Below are positions 1 through 9,156 of a DNA stretch of 64,000 nucleotides, one piece after another. The first letter of the stretch is position 1; each line of letters starts with the position of its first letter. Source of the stretch: Epilithonimonas sp. JDS (GTDB lineage: Bacteria > Bacteroidota > Bacteroidia > Flavobacteriales > Weeksellaceae); contig NZ_JAJSAX010000003.1 of the NCBI RefSeq assembly GCF_021261315.1, positions 124,001-188,000 of the forward strand, read 5' to 3'. The notes under the pieces are model-generated. The model saw only the letters and a list, made by a program, of their open reading frames with translations, made no database searches and was not told where the DNA came from. Made by a program: the position numbers and the translations under genes.

Positions 1-2655
1 CAGGCGATGAGATTGACGGGTGCTGCTGATGTTTTAGAACCTGTAAGTCACACATTGCCAGGAAAATTACCTCAAAAAACAATCACAAAACAGGCGGCAA
101 ACGGTTATTCTTCTTATGGTAACCAAATCGGTCTCGCGACTACAATGGTTTCTGAAATCTACGATGAAGGCTACAAAGCAAAAAGAATGGAAGTTGGTTT
201 TGTGACCGGCGCCGTTCCTGTAGACTGGGTAAGACGTGAAAAGCCGGAAGCTGGCGATTCGATCATCATTTTAGGTGGTGCGACTGGTCGTGACGGTGTT
301 GGTGGAGCAAGCGGAAGTTCGAAAGAACAGGACGAAACTTCTATCCACACGATGAGTTCTGAAGTTCAGAAAGGAAACGCTGTTGAAGAACGTAAAATCC
401 AGAGACTATTCAGAAATCCTGAAGTAACGAGGCTGATTAAAAAATCAAACGATTTCGGTGCTGGTGGCGTTTCTGTAGCCATCGGTGAAATTGCGGATTC
501 TTTGGAGGTTAATTTAGATGTTTTACCTTTAAAATATGAAGGTTTGAACGGAACCGAGCTTGCCATTTCTGAATCTCAGGAAAGAATGGCGGTCGTGGTT
601 GAACCAAAAGATAAAGAACAGTTCATCAAGTTCTGTGAAGCAGAAAACATTGTGGCTGTGGAAGTTGCAAAGGTGACAGATTCAGGCAGAATGCAGATGT
701 TCTGGAAAGGTGATAAAATTGTTGACCTTTCAAGAGAATTTCTCGATACGAACGGATGCTCTAAAAGTCAGGAAGTTAAGATTACGCATCTTAATGAAGT
801 GAAAGAAGAAACTCAGGTTTTCAACGAAGAGAATTTCTTGAAAATCCTTGCAGATAAAAACGTTGCCTCTCAAAAAGGTTTGTTGGAAATGTTTGATTCA
901 TCAATTGGTGCGACCACGGTTGCGATGCCTTTGGGTGGAAAATATCAGCAGACTTTGATAGAAGGAAGCGCTCAGACTTTACCGATTTTGGGCGCAAAAG
1001 ATATTGAAACCGTTTCTTTTGCAAGTTGGGGATTTGATGCTGAAATTTCAAAGCAAAACTCTTTATTGGGAGCTTCTTACGCAGTCGTTGAAAGCGTTGC
1101 GAAAATCGTTGCGATGGGCGGCGATTATAAAAACATCAGATTTAGTTTCCAGGAATATTTTGAGAAATTGGGTCAGAACCCTGAGAAATGGGGCAAACCT
1201 TTGGCTTCGCTTTTGGGAGCTTATGACGCGCAAATCAACTTCGGTTTAGCGGCCATTGGAGGTAAAGATTCAATGAGTGGAACATATCAGGATTTGAATG
1301 TCCCACCAACGTTGATTTCATTCGCGTGTGCTAACGGTGAGAAGAAAAACGTAATCTCTCCGGAATTTAAACAGGCAGGAAATAAACTTTATTTCTTTAA
1401 CCATACACCTCAGGAAAATGGACTTCCAAACTATGAAAGTTTGAAGGCAGTTTTTGAATTGATTTTCGAAAATATAAAGGCTGGAAAAATCGTTTCAGTG
1501 AAGACTGTGAAAGAAGGTGGCGTTGCAGTTGCTTTAGCAAAAATGAGTTTCGGAAACAGATTGGGTGCTGAGATTACAGTTGATGAGAAATTATTATTAA
1601 CGAAAAATATAGGTAGCTTAATCATTGAATCTAATGAAGAATTAAGCACTGTAACACTTCAATTCATCGGCGAAGTAAGGAACTCTAATATTCTTAAAAT
1701 CAAAGATTCTAAATTTTCGATCGAAAAATTATTAGCAGCAAATACCAGGACATTTGAGAACCTTTTCTCAACAGTTGAAAAAGAAAAAATAACGGTTGAA
1801 ATCGATGAAAAATTAAACTCGATCAACCCAAGAAATATCATCATTAAGAAACACGGAATTGCTCAGCCAAAAGTATTTGCACCGATTTTCCCGGGAACAA
1901 ATTGCGAATACGATACGCTGAACGCTTTCCAAAAAGAAGGCGCAATTGTAAGCAGTTTACCATTAATCAATATCAACCACCAATTATTGGACGAAAGTAT
2001 TGATGCGTGGGTAGAAGAAATCAAAACGTCACAGATTCTAGCGTTCTCAGGAGGTTTCTCTGCGGGTGATGAACCGGACGGTTCTGCTAAGTTTATCGTG
2101 AATGTTTTGAAGAACGAAAAGATGAGAAATGCCGTTCACGAATTGCTGGACAGAGACGGAATGATTATCGGAATCTGTAACGGTTTCCAGGCGTTGGTGA
2201 AGTCAGGGTTGTTGCCTTACGGAAGAATCAAGGATTTGGATGAGAACTCTCCTACTTTGGCTCACAACGCCATCAGAAGACACATTTCCCAAATGGTGAA
2301 TGTGAAAGTTCTGAACGACGTATCGCCTTGGCTGAAAGGAATGAAAGACCAAGTTTTCACCATTCCAATTTCTCACGGTGAAGGTCGTTTTATGGCTTCA
2401 GAGGAAGAAATTCAGAAGTTGTATGAAAACGGGCAGATTGCGACTCAATATCTAGATTTAGATGGGAACGTTGCTCACGGAATGCCTTTCAATCCAAATA
2501 ACTCTTTGTTCGGAATTGAAGGAATCACGAGTCCGTGTGGAAAAATTTACGGAAGAATGGGACATCCAGAACGTTTTGCGGAAGGTTTGATGAAAAATAT
2601 TCCAACTGCGAATTATCACAACATCTTCAAAAATGGAGTCGAATACTTCAAATAA
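1..2655 (+). CDS. purL: Phosphoribosylformylglycinamidine synthase PurL, 3' part
   Basis: This is the C-terminal two thirds of the large single-chain PurL, which makes formylglycinamidine ribonucleotide from FGAR, glutamine and ATP in purine synthesis. The reading frame is open at base 1, so the true start lies outside the window; about 880 of the roughly 1230 residues usual for the family are seen. The visible part starts in the first synthase half (ANGYSSYGNQIGLAT), continues through a second AIRS-like half (GGKDSMSG), and ends in a glutamine amidotransferase domain. That domain shows the nucleophile Cys in GICNGFQ (codon 2176-2178) and the His/Glu of GHPER (2560-2574). The next gene starts inside its last 23 bases. 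Confidence 0.97.
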   Translation, partial: QAMRLTGAADVLEPVSHTLPGKLPQKTITKQAANGYSSYGNQIGLATTMVSEIYDEGYKAKRMEVGFVTGAVPVDWVRREKPEAGDSIIILGGATGRDGVGGASGSSKEQDETSIHTMSSEVQKGNAVEERKIQRLFRNPEVTRLIKKSNDFGAGGVSVAIGEIADSLEVNLDVLPLKYEGLNGTELAISESQERMAVVVEPKDKEQFIKFCEAENIVAVEVAKVTDSGRMQMFWKGDKIVDLSREFLDTNGCSKSQEVKITHLNEVKEETQVFNEENFLKILADKNVASQKGLLEMFDSSIGATTVAMPLGGKYQQTLIEGSAQTLPILGAKDIETVSFASWGFDAEISKQNSLLGASYAVVESVAKIVAMGGDYKNIRFSFQEYFEKLGQNPEKWGKPLASLLGAYDAQINFGLAAIGGKDSMSGTYQDLNVPPTLISFACANGEKKNVISPEFKQAGNKLYFFNHTPQENGLPNYESLKAVFELIFENIKAGKIVSVKTVKEGGVAVALAKMSFGNRLGAEITVDEKLLLTKNIGSLIIESNEELSTVTLQFIGEVRNSNILKIKDSKFSIEKLLAANTRTFENLFSTVEKEKITVEIDEKLNSINPRNIIIKKHGIAQPKVFAPIFPGTNCEYDTLNAFQKEGAIVSSLPLININHQLLDESIDAWVEEIKTSQILAFSGGFSAGDEPDGSAKFIVNVLKNEKMRNAVHELLDRDGMIIGICNGFQALVKSGLLPYGRIKDLDENSPTLAHNAIRRHISQMVNVKVLNDVSPWLKGMKDQVFTIPISHGEGRFMASEEEIQKLYENGQIATQYLDLDGNVAHGMPFNPNNSLFGIEGITSPCGKIYGRMGHPERFAEGLMKNIPTANYHNIFKNGVEYFK

Positions 2656-3025
2656 AAATAACAAGAGATCGGCTGTCATCAATGGCAGCCATTTTTCTGA
2701 TTTGTCGGGATTCTACGACGAAGTTTCCGATGTCTTGATGAAAGACGAAGATTGGAAAGTCGGGACTTTGGATGGTTTTGATGATATTCTTTATGGATTT
2801 CAGGGTGAAATCATTTGGAAAGATTCTCAGAAGTCAAGAGAGGATTTAGGTTTTAATTTGACTAAAGAATTTTACGAAAACAAAATCAAACAAGGAAAAC
2901 CTTTTAATATCAAATTAATTCAGCAAAAACTGGATGATTTGATTGATGGAAACGGACAAACTTTATTCGAAATTTTGGTTGAGATTTTAGAATCACATCA
3001 GAATATTACTCTCATTTTAAGATAA
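2633..3025 (+). CDS. Barstar-family (RNase inhibitor fold) protein
   Basis: This 130-residue protein resembles the barstar family, small inhibitors that bind barnase-type ribonucleases. An N-terminal strand (AVINGSHF), a DLSGFYDEV helix, a GTLDGFDDILYGF segment and a C-terminal strand (NITLIL) follow barstar order. It is longer than classical barstar (about 90 residues), with an insertion after the GFDD region. The start overlaps the end of purL by 23 bases, suggesting translational coupling. No barnase-like toxin lies next to it, so it is an orphan here. The family call rests on motif order only; the biological target is unknown. Confidence 0.75.
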   Translation: MESNTSNKNNKRSAVINGSHFSDLSGFYDEVSDVLMKDEDWKVGTLDGFDDILYGFQGEIIWKDSQKSREDLGFNLTKEFYENKIKQGKPFNIKLIQQKLDDLIDGNGQTLFEILVEILESHQNITLILR

Positions 3026-3038
3026 TTAACCTCAAAAT

Positions 3039-3066
3039 AAAATGCTTTCACTCACGAAAGCATTTT
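3039..3066 (+). terminator. Rho-independent terminator after purL-barstar
   Basis: An 11-bp perfect stem (AAAATGCTTTC with GAAAGCATTTT) encloses a 6-base loop, with further T-rich sequence after it. It sits 13 bases after the barstar stop and separates that transcript from the AsmA-like gene. Confidence 0.8.
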
Positions 3067-3101
3067 CTTTAGCACAATCTTTGAATTAATCATAAAAATC
3101 T

Positions 3102-6005
3102 ATGTTTATGAGTGCGGGAAATATAAAAACAGTGTTGCTGAAAATATTAAAATGGCTGGGAATTACGATTGCTTCTATCCTATTTCTAATGTTCATCATT
3201 CCGATTCTTTTTCCTGGGCAGATTTCGAATCAGGTCAAAATATTCGCCAACAAACATTTGGCTGGTGAACTCGATTACAAGAAAACACATCTTAGTTTTT
3301 TCCGTCACTTCCCTTCTCTCACGGTTTCTGTGGATGATTTTCTGTTGAAAGGCTCCAAACCTTTTGAACAAGACACGCTTCTCGCGGCCAAAGAAGTTGC
3401 GGCTGGAATCAATCTTAAAAATCTGATTTTTGATGGCGAGATAAAAATTGATGAAATTTATGTGAATGACGCTGTGGCAAACGTTTTCGTCAATTCCAAA
3501 GGTCAGGCGAATTATAATGTTTATGTTTCCAAGCCTTCCGAAAAGCCGAAAGATACGACGGAAGCTGGAGCATCTATCAAATTAGATTTAATCAAACTGA
3601 AAAATTGGAATATCAAATACAATGACCACGCAGCCAATGTTTTGGTGAATGCGAAAGGTCTTAATTACACAGGAAAAGGTGGATTGAGCGAAGATATTTT
3701 CGACCTCGAAACCGACCTTGGAATCGACAAACTTGATTTTGCATTAAATAGAATTTGGTACGCCAAAGAAAAATCACTTCACGCCGATTTGATTACGAGA
3801 ATCAATACCAACGCCTTGACTTTTGTCTTGAGAAAAAATGAGTTGAGAATCAATGAACTGCCTTTGAAATTCACCGGTTTTGTGAGTATTTTAAAAGATG
3901 GTTATAATTTGAATATCAATGCGGCTTCGGAAAAAACCACTATTAAAGATATGTTGTCCGTTTTGCCTCCGCAATATTTAGGTTGGGTGAAGGACACGAA
4001 AATCGAGGGAAATAGTGATTTGTTCTTTAGTTTAAAAGGCCGATTCAGCGAGCCGAAAAACCAGAAACCCGATTTGAAAGCCAGTCTGAAAGTGAGCAAC
4101 GGATTCGTTTCCAACAGCAACGCGCCAGTTCCAATGAACAATCTGAATCTGGATTTGAATGTTGATTTACATTCACTTGATACGAATAAACTCCTACTCG
4201 ATTTGAGGAATTTAAGTTTCGACTTAGGTAAAAACAATAAGTTCCGAGCCGTTGTGAAAACGCAGGGAATGGACGAAATGAAAATCAATGCCAACATCAA
4301 GGGCGGAATTGATTTGGCGACCTTGGATTCAGCTTTGGGATTGAAAGATATTGAACTGAAAGGCCTGTTGAATACAGATATTCAATCGAATGGGATTTTC
4401 AATCTTGACAAAAAATTATTCCCAAAAACAAAAGGTTATCTGAATCTGAAAAACGGTTGGCTGAAAACAAAATATTATCCTAATGCGATTCAGAACATCA
4501 ATATTTTAGCGAATATTTATAATACAGATGGGACTTTCAAAAGTCTTGGTGTGAAACTCGACCCGTTCAAATTTGATTTTGAAGGAAATCCTGTTTTCGT
4601 AAATGCTGATTTGCAAAACTTCGAAGACTTATTGTATAAAGTCAGAGCAAAAGGCGTTTTGAATATTGGTCGAATTTATCAGGTTTTCAAGAAAGAAGGG
4701 TTTGATGTCAGTGGTTTGATAATGGCGGATTTATCTTTAAATGGTCGTCAAAGTTACGCGACAACGGGACAATACAGCAAGCTTGACAACCGAGGAAACT
4801 TAATCCTAAAAAATATCAAAGCAACTACAGAATATCTTCCGAAATCATTCTTCATCAAAGAAGGAAACTTCGAGTTTGAGAATGAAAAAATGTGGTTCAG
4901 AAAATTCTTTGCGAATTATGGTAAATCCGATTTTGCTTTGAATGGTTATCTGCTGAATACCATCAATTATTTCATCGAAAGAAAAGGAACCTTGCACGGA
5001 AAATTCCATCTCAAGTCCAATTATATTTTGATTGATGAATTTATGGCGCTGAAAGAAGGCGATAACAAAGACAAATCGCTCGCTGTGGAATATGCGAAAG
5101 AAGAAAATCCGAAAAGCAGTGGCGTCGTGATTGTTCCTACAAACCTGGACGTTTCGTTGGAAGCGAATGCCAAAAAAGTTGAATTCAAAGGACTTGGTTT
5201 GAATAATCTGGTTGGTTTGGCGTCTGTCAACAAAGGCGAAGTTTATCTTAAAAATACAACTTTCGATATTGTTGGGAGCCGAATGGGAATCGATGCGAGA
5301 TATCAGAACGAATCGCCGATTACAGCCAATTACGATGTCGCTTTGAAAGTCGATAACTTCGATGTTCAGCGCGCTTACAAAGAAATCGATATGATTCGTG
5401 AAATGGCGACAGCAGCCAAAGATGTGAAAGGAATTGTGTCTTTGGATTACAAACTGAAAGGCGATTTTGATGCGAATATGAAACCGATTTATCCATCATT
5501 GGAAGGTGGCGGAAATGTCAATCTAAAAGATGTCGAAGTCAAAAACCTGAAAATGCTCTCAGCCGTCGGAAATGATATTGGTTCGAATGCCTTCAACAAT
5601 CCCGATATGAAGGGCGTTGACATCAAAACAAATATCAAAAACAATTTGATTCACGTGGACCCGTTTACTTTCAAAGTGTCAGTTTTGAGACCATCTATCA
5701 GCGGGACCACAAGTTTCAATGGCCTACTCGATTTCCGAATTCGAGTTGGATTGCCACCTGGCGGTTGGATTGGTTTCCCAGTTGTAGTCACGGGAACGCA
5801 CGAAAAACCTAAAATCAAAATCTTCAGCAAAACCGGACAAGGCATTCTGGAAGCGCTTTATAATACAAAATCCAATAAAGTCATCCGAGAGGAAAAACGG
5901 GCTGAGAAAAAATCCAGAGCGCAACAACGAAAAGACAAACGCGCGCAGGAAAAGAAAGCTGAAAATGCGGAGAAGCAGGTAATAAAAGATGTTAAAGAGA
6001 AATAA
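3102..6005 (+). CDS. AsmA-like envelope protein
   Basis: This 967-residue protein has one N-terminal membrane helix (about residues 17-38, ending near LFPG) followed by a very long beta-rich region. It has the AsmA/TamB-type layout: an early FPSLTVSVDDF segment, repeated amphipathic strands, and a C-terminal AsmA-like region near GTTSFNGLLDF and the GLPPGGWIGFPVVVTGT segment. The last 45 residues are highly charged (Lys/Glu/Arg). AsmA-family proteins are thought to bridge the envelope and help lipid traffic to the outer membrane; the precise job here is inference. The gene is alone between two terminators. An alternative start two codons later (second ATG) is equally possible. Confidence 0.85.
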   Translation: MFMSAGNIKTVLLKILKWLGITIASILFLMFIIPILFPGQISNQVKIFANKHLAGELDYKKTHLSFFRHFPSLTVSVDDFLLKGSKPFEQDTLLAAKEVAAGINLKNLIFDGEIKIDEIYVNDAVANVFVNSKGQANYNVYVSKPSEKPKDTTEAGASIKLDLIKLKNWNIKYNDHAANVLVNAKGLNYTGKGGLSEDIFDLETDLGIDKLDFALNRIWYAKEKSLHADLITRINTNALTFVLRKNELRINELPLKFTGFVSILKDGYNLNINAASEKTTIKDMLSVLPPQYLGWVKDTKIEGNSDLFFSLKGRFSEPKNQKPDLKASLKVSNGFVSNSNAPVPMNNLNLDLNVDLHSLDTNKLLLDLRNLSFDLGKNNKFRAVVKTQGMDEMKINANIKGGIDLATLDSALGLKDIELKGLLNTDIQSNGIFNLDKKLFPKTKGYLNLKNGWLKTKYYPNAIQNINILANIYNTDGTFKSLGVKLDPFKFDFEGNPVFVNADLQNFEDLLYKVRAKGVLNIGRIYQVFKKEGFDVSGLIMADLSLNGRQSYATTGQYSKLDNRGNLILKNIKATTEYLPKSFFIKEGNFEFENEKMWFRKFFANYGKSDFALNGYLLNTINYFIERKGTLHGKFHLKSNYILIDEFMALKEGDNKDKSLAVEYAKEENPKSSGVVIVPTNLDVSLEANAKKVEFKGLGLNNLVGLASVNKGEVYLKNTTFDIVGSRMGIDARYQNESPITANYDVALKVDNFDVQRAYKEIDMIREMATAAKDVKGIVSLDYKLKGDFDANMKPIYPSLEGGGNVNLKDVEVKNLKMLSAVGNDIGSNAFNNPDMKGVDIKTNIKNNLIHVDPFTFKVSVLRPSISGTTSFNGLLDFRIRVGLPPGGWIGFPVVVTGTHEKPKIKIFSKTGQGILEALYNTKSNKVIREEKRAEKKSRAQQRKDKRAQEKKAENAEKQVIKDVKEK

Positions 6006-6011
6006 TTTGAG

Positions 6012-6040
6012 AGCTCCATAAAATTATGGAGCTTTTTTAT
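6012..6040 (+). terminator. Rho-independent terminator after the AsmA-like gene
   Basis: A 9-bp perfect stem (AGCTCCATA with TATGGAGCT) with a 4-base loop is followed by a T-run. It lies 6 bases after the stop codon and before the convergent gene at 6060. Confidence 0.85.
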
Positions 6041-6059
6041 TTTAGATAACATTGATTTA

Positions 6060-6911
6060 TTACTCAAATTTAGTTTCAAAACCTTTCTTTAAGGCTTTTA
6101 GCTCTGGTTCGGTTAATTTTCTACTATTGATTTTTTCCCACAACATCCGGGCTTTATCATAATCTTTTAATCCTTCACGACTAACAGAAGCGCCCCATAA
6201 AAGGATTGCAAAGTCTTTTTTATTGTACAGAATATCAGCGAAAGAAACGAAAGCGCCATCATATTTTTCAACTGTATCTGTAAAGTCCAGCTTTCCTCCT
6301 TTTTTCGATTCTGTAATAATATATGCTTCTACGTTATCACTTTCTAATTGTTGATTATTATTAATTTTATCTAAAACGATATTCTCTAATTCTGTAATAA
6401 TGTCCTTATATTGAATGATTTCAAAATCGTTGTTATTATATATAAATTTTGTCTTATCAATTTTAGCCCTATCCTTCTCGATATTCAATATTTCTTTGGC
6501 TCGATGCTCGGTTATTTTTCCTTTTAATTGAGAGGCAATTTGAAAGTTTGATTTTGTACTTGGAATTACGAAATTATAAAAGAAAGAGCCATCTTCAGTC
6601 TTGGGAATAAGCATTGCCATTCCAATAACATTTCCTTTATCAGCAATCAAAAAATAATAAGATGGCAATTTGGTCGCAAAATTAATATAGTCTTCTGAAG
6701 TTGGGTTTTCACTAATAAAAACTGAAGACATTTTATTATCAATGTTGTCTTTCATAGAATAATAATTCGAAACGATTTCAACATTTTCAAATTTGATTTT
6801 TTCAATGTTTAAGCTGTTAAAAATGGGATTTCCATTCTTATCAGTTTGCGAGAATAATTTTGAACTTCCTAAAGCAAGGATAATTAAGGTTAGAGATAAA
6901 ATATTTTTCAT
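6060..6911 (-). CDS. Secreted protein of unknown function
   Basis: I do not recognise this protein. I place the start at 6911 because the product then begins MKNILSLTLIILALG, a clear signal peptide ending near FSQ; an upstream in-frame ATG at 6968 would put 19 poorly fitting residues ahead of it. The mature part is about 265 residues, rich in Asn, Lys and Ile, without Cys pairs or known catalytic motifs that I can see. The C-terminal third (DYDKARMLWEKI) is helical. The gene is monocistronic and convergent with the AsmA-like gene. Its lower GC than the neighbours could indicate transfer, but that is a visual impression. Confidence 0.7.
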   Translation of the reverse strand: MKNILSLTLIILALGSSKLFSQTDKNGNPIFNSLNIEKIKFENVEIVSNYYSMKDNIDNKMSSVFISENPTSEDYINFATKLPSYYFLIADKGNVIGMAMLIPKTEDGSFFYNFVIPSTKSNFQIASQLKGKITEHRAKEILNIEKDRAKIDKTKFIYNNNDFEIIQYKDIITELENIVLDKINNNQQLESDNVEAYIITESKKGGKLDFTDTVEKYDGAFVSFADILYNKKDFAILLWGASVSREGLKDYDKARMLWEKINSRKLTEPELKALKKGFETKFE

Positions 6912-7001
6912 TAGTTTTTTAATATTAATGTTAATGGCTATTTGAGTTTCAGACATTAAAAATAGCATTTATATTAACACAATTACTAAAACAAAAATAT
7001 T

Positions 7002-7033
7002 TTTGGTTACAAAACGAAGGTTTTCTAACCAAA
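7002..7033. repeat. Intergenic hairpin 1
   Basis: An inverted repeat (TTTGGTTA with TAACCAAA) encloses a second nested stem (AAAAC with GTTTT) around GAAG. It lies in the 374-base gap 6912-7285 and resembles hairpin 2 at 7077-7124, which has the same AAAAC...GTTTT core. Confidence 0.6.
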
Positions 7034-7076
7034 CAACTTCGGCAGAAGTCTCCCACAGTTTGCAACAAACACAATG

Positions 7077-7124
7077 ACTTTTACTTTTGTCACAAAACGG
7101 TCGTTTTCAAACAAAAGTAAAAGT
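7077..7124. repeat. Intergenic hairpin 2
   Basis: A 14-bp perfect inverted repeat (ACTTTTACTTTTGT with ACAAAAGTAAAAGT) encloses a nested AAAACG/CGTTTT stem, giving a hairpin of 48 bases. There is no strong T-run after it on either strand, so it is not a typical terminator. The rest of the 6912-7285 gap holds TTGTTACAAA-like words but no ORF I would support. Confidence 0.65.
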
Positions 7125-7223
7125 TGTTTTGTTACAAACACACCTGTTTATGATTTCCGCCAAAGTTGTGCAGGTTTCAAACAGACTTGCGAAGCATTTA
7201 TGACGTTTTTCAGAAAATGAATT

Positions 7224-7237
7224 ATTTGTTAACAAAT
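7224..7237. promoter_or_regulatory. Perfect 14-bp palindrome upstream of the acyl-CoA dehydrogenase
   Basis: The sequence ATTTGTTAACAAAT reads the same on both strands. It lies 48 bases before the ATG at 7286, where an operator could act on the promoter. A regulator for it is not known; chance is possible in AT-rich DNA. Confidence 0.35.
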
Positions 7238-7285
7238 TTTTTTGGTAATTCAAGAAAAGCTTTATTTTTAGGCAAAACAAAAACA

Positions 7286-8467
7286 ATGTCATACTATCCA
7301 TTAACCAGCATACCCGATTATTACTCCATAGACAGCCTATTGACCGAAGAACACAAGCTTATCCGCGAATCTGTACGCAGCTGGGTCGAAAGTTTTGTGA
7401 TGCCTAAGATTGATGAAGCAGCGCAGGATCACACCGATATTCCAGGGTTGATGAAGGAATTGGGCAACATTGGGGCTTTGGGACCTTACATTCCCGAGGA
7501 ATATGGCGGTCCGGGATTGGACCAGATTTCCTATGGTCTAATAATGCAGGAGTTGGAAAGAGGCGATTCGGCAGTTCGTTCGGCGGCTTCTGTACAATCT
7601 TCCTTGGTGATGTTTCCTATTTTTGAATTTGGTTCTGAAGAACAAAAAAAGAAATATTTACCAAAATTAGCATCAGGCGATTTGATCGGCTGTTTCGGTT
7701 TGACGGAACCCAATCACGGTTCTGACCCATCCTCAATGGAATCGAAATTCACAGACCAAGGTGATCATTATCTTTTGAATGGCGCTAAAATGTGGATCAC
7801 GAATTCTCCAATTGCTGACATCGCCGTAATTTGGGCAAAAGGCGAAGATGGAAAAGTCCGAGGAATGATCCTGGAACGCGGAATGGAAGGCTTCACAACA
7901 CCGACCACACACAACAAATGGAGTTTGAGAGCTTCCAAAACTGGAGAATTGGTTTTCAATAATGTGAAAGTTCCGAAAGAAAATATGTTGCGAAATGTTG
8001 AAGGTTTGAAAGGACCACTTTCTTGCCTTAACTCAGCGAGATATGGAATTTCGTGGGGCGTCATCGGCGCTGCTATCGACTGTTATTGTACGGCTGTACA
8101 ATATTCCAAAGAGAGAAAACAGTTTGGAAAACCAATTGGCGGATTCCAACTTCAGCAAAAGAAATTGGCAGAATTCCTGACCGAAATTACAAAAGCGCAA
8201 TTGTTATGTTTTCAATTAGGAAATCTTAAAAATGCACATAAAGCTTCCCCAGCACAAATCTCAATGGCGAAGAGAAATAACGTAAAAATGGCGATTGATA
8301 TAGCCAGAGAATCGCGTCAGATGCTTGGCGGAATGGGAATCATGGGAGAATTTCCGATGATGCGCCACGCTGCGAATCTGGAATCTGTGATCACTTACGA
8401 AGGAACGCACGACATTCATTTGCTGATCACAGGAATGGATATTACAGGCATCAATGCCTTTGGATAA
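7286..8467 (+). CDS. Acyl-CoA dehydrogenase, glutaryl-CoA dehydrogenase type
   Basis: This 393-residue FAD enzyme matches the glutaryl-CoA dehydrogenase branch of the acyl-CoA dehydrogenases, which turns glutaryl-CoA into crotonyl-CoA in lysine and tryptophan breakdown. Seen are the FAD/substrate segments GCFGLTEPNHGSDP and WITNSPIADIAVIWAK, the late RQMLGGMGIMGEFP segment and the catalytic base Glu372 in YEGTHDIH. The start at 7286 (MSYYPLTSIPDYY) is chosen because the 40 codons upstream in frame do not look like protein. No other genes of the glutarate pathway are adjacent. The assignment within the family is likely but not proven. Confidence 0.88.
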   Translation: MSYYPLTSIPDYYSIDSLLTEEHKLIRESVRSWVESFVMPKIDEAAQDHTDIPGLMKELGNIGALGPYIPEEYGGPGLDQISYGLIMQELERGDSAVRSAASVQSSLVMFPIFEFGSEEQKKKYLPKLASGDLIGCFGLTEPNHGSDPSSMESKFTDQGDHYLLNGAKMWITNSPIADIAVIWAKGEDGKVRGMILERGMEGFTTPTTHNKWSLRASKTGELVFNNVKVPKENMLRNVEGLKGPLSCLNSARYGISWGVIGAAIDCYCTAVQYSKERKQFGKPIGGFQLQQKKLAEFLTEITKAQLLCFQLGNLKNAHKASPAQISMAKRNNVKMAIDIARESRQMLGGMGIMGEFPMMRHAANLESVITYEGTHDIHLLITGMDITGINAFG

Positions 8468-8496
8468 GACCAAATCAATCTTATATATTTTAACAG

Positions 8497-8526
8497 AAAC
8501 CTGCGGAATAATTTCGTAGGTTTTTT
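8497..8526 (+). terminator. Terminator after the acyl-CoA dehydrogenase
   Basis: An imperfect stem (AAACCTGCGGAA with TTCGTAGGTTT, including G-U pairing) is followed by TTTTTT. It lies between the stop at 8467 and the next start at 8551. Confidence 0.7.
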
Positions 8527-8550
8527 CGTTCATAATCTATAAATATTCAA

Positions 8551-9120
8551 ATGAGAAAATATCTTTTCCTATTTATTCTAATTTCGTATCTAAGTTTTAG
8601 CCAAAACTTCCCTACCAAACTTTCCAATGCAGCGCTTGAGTTGACCAAAGATAAAGTTGTTTATGATCCAGACTACTTCGTTTTGAAGTATCCGAACGGC
8701 GATGTTCCCGCTGACAAAGGCGTCTGCACCGATGTTGTGATTCGTGCTTACCGAAAATTGGGAATTGATCTGCAAAAGGAAGTTCACGAAGATATGGTAA
8801 AGAACTTTTCAAAATATCCAAAAAAATGGGGATTGAAAAGAGCTGATTCTAATATCGATCATCGCAGAGTTCCAAACCTGCAGGTATTTTTTGCTAAATT
8901 TGGAAAAGTGAAACCAATCACAAACAACCCCAATGATTATGTTCCTGGCGACATCGTAACTTGGGATCTGCCAAAAAATCTGACACATATCGGAATTGTA
9001 GTTAACAAGAAATCACCTGATGGAAAACGTTATCTGATTGTTCACAATATTGGCGCTGGGCAGGTTTTGCAGGATTGTTTGTTTAGCTGGACGATCACGG
9101 GACACTATTTTTATCAATGA
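8551..9120 (+). CDS. DUF1287 family secreted protein (YijF-like)
   Basis: This 189-residue protein has a signal peptide ending near SFSQ. The body fits DUF1287, a papain/NlpC-like family of unknown substrate: GVCTDVVIRAYR with Cys59, then VHEDM, IDHRRVPNL, a GDIVTWDL turn, His146 in THIGIV and His165 in IVHN. Cys59 plus the His residues are a plausible catalytic set, hinting at a cell-wall or amide hydrolase; that is inference from fold. It sits 36 bases before a muramoyl-alanine amidase on the same strand, which fits a peptidoglycan role. Confidence 0.85.
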   Translation: MRKYLFLFILISYLSFSQNFPTKLSNAALELTKDKVVYDPDYFVLKYPNGDVPADKGVCTDVVIRAYRKLGIDLQKEVHEDMVKNFSKYPKKWGLKRADSNIDHRRVPNLQVFFAKFGKVKPITNNPNDYVPGDIVTWDLPKNLTHIGIVVNKKSPDGKRYLIVHNIGAGQVLQDCLFSWTITGHYFYQ

Positions 9121-9156
9121 TAATCGATGAGTGATAATTGATATTTTAAATTACTT

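Noticed and set aside
3902..4300. Open frame antisense to the AsmA-like gene
   Set aside because: It lies wholly inside a well-supported gene, has no plausible start context, and its low-complexity product resembles nothing known.
7166..7285. N-terminal extension of the acyl-CoA dehydrogenase
   Set aside because: The 40 extra codons are unlike the family start and cover the operator-like palindrome; the ATG at 7286 fits better.
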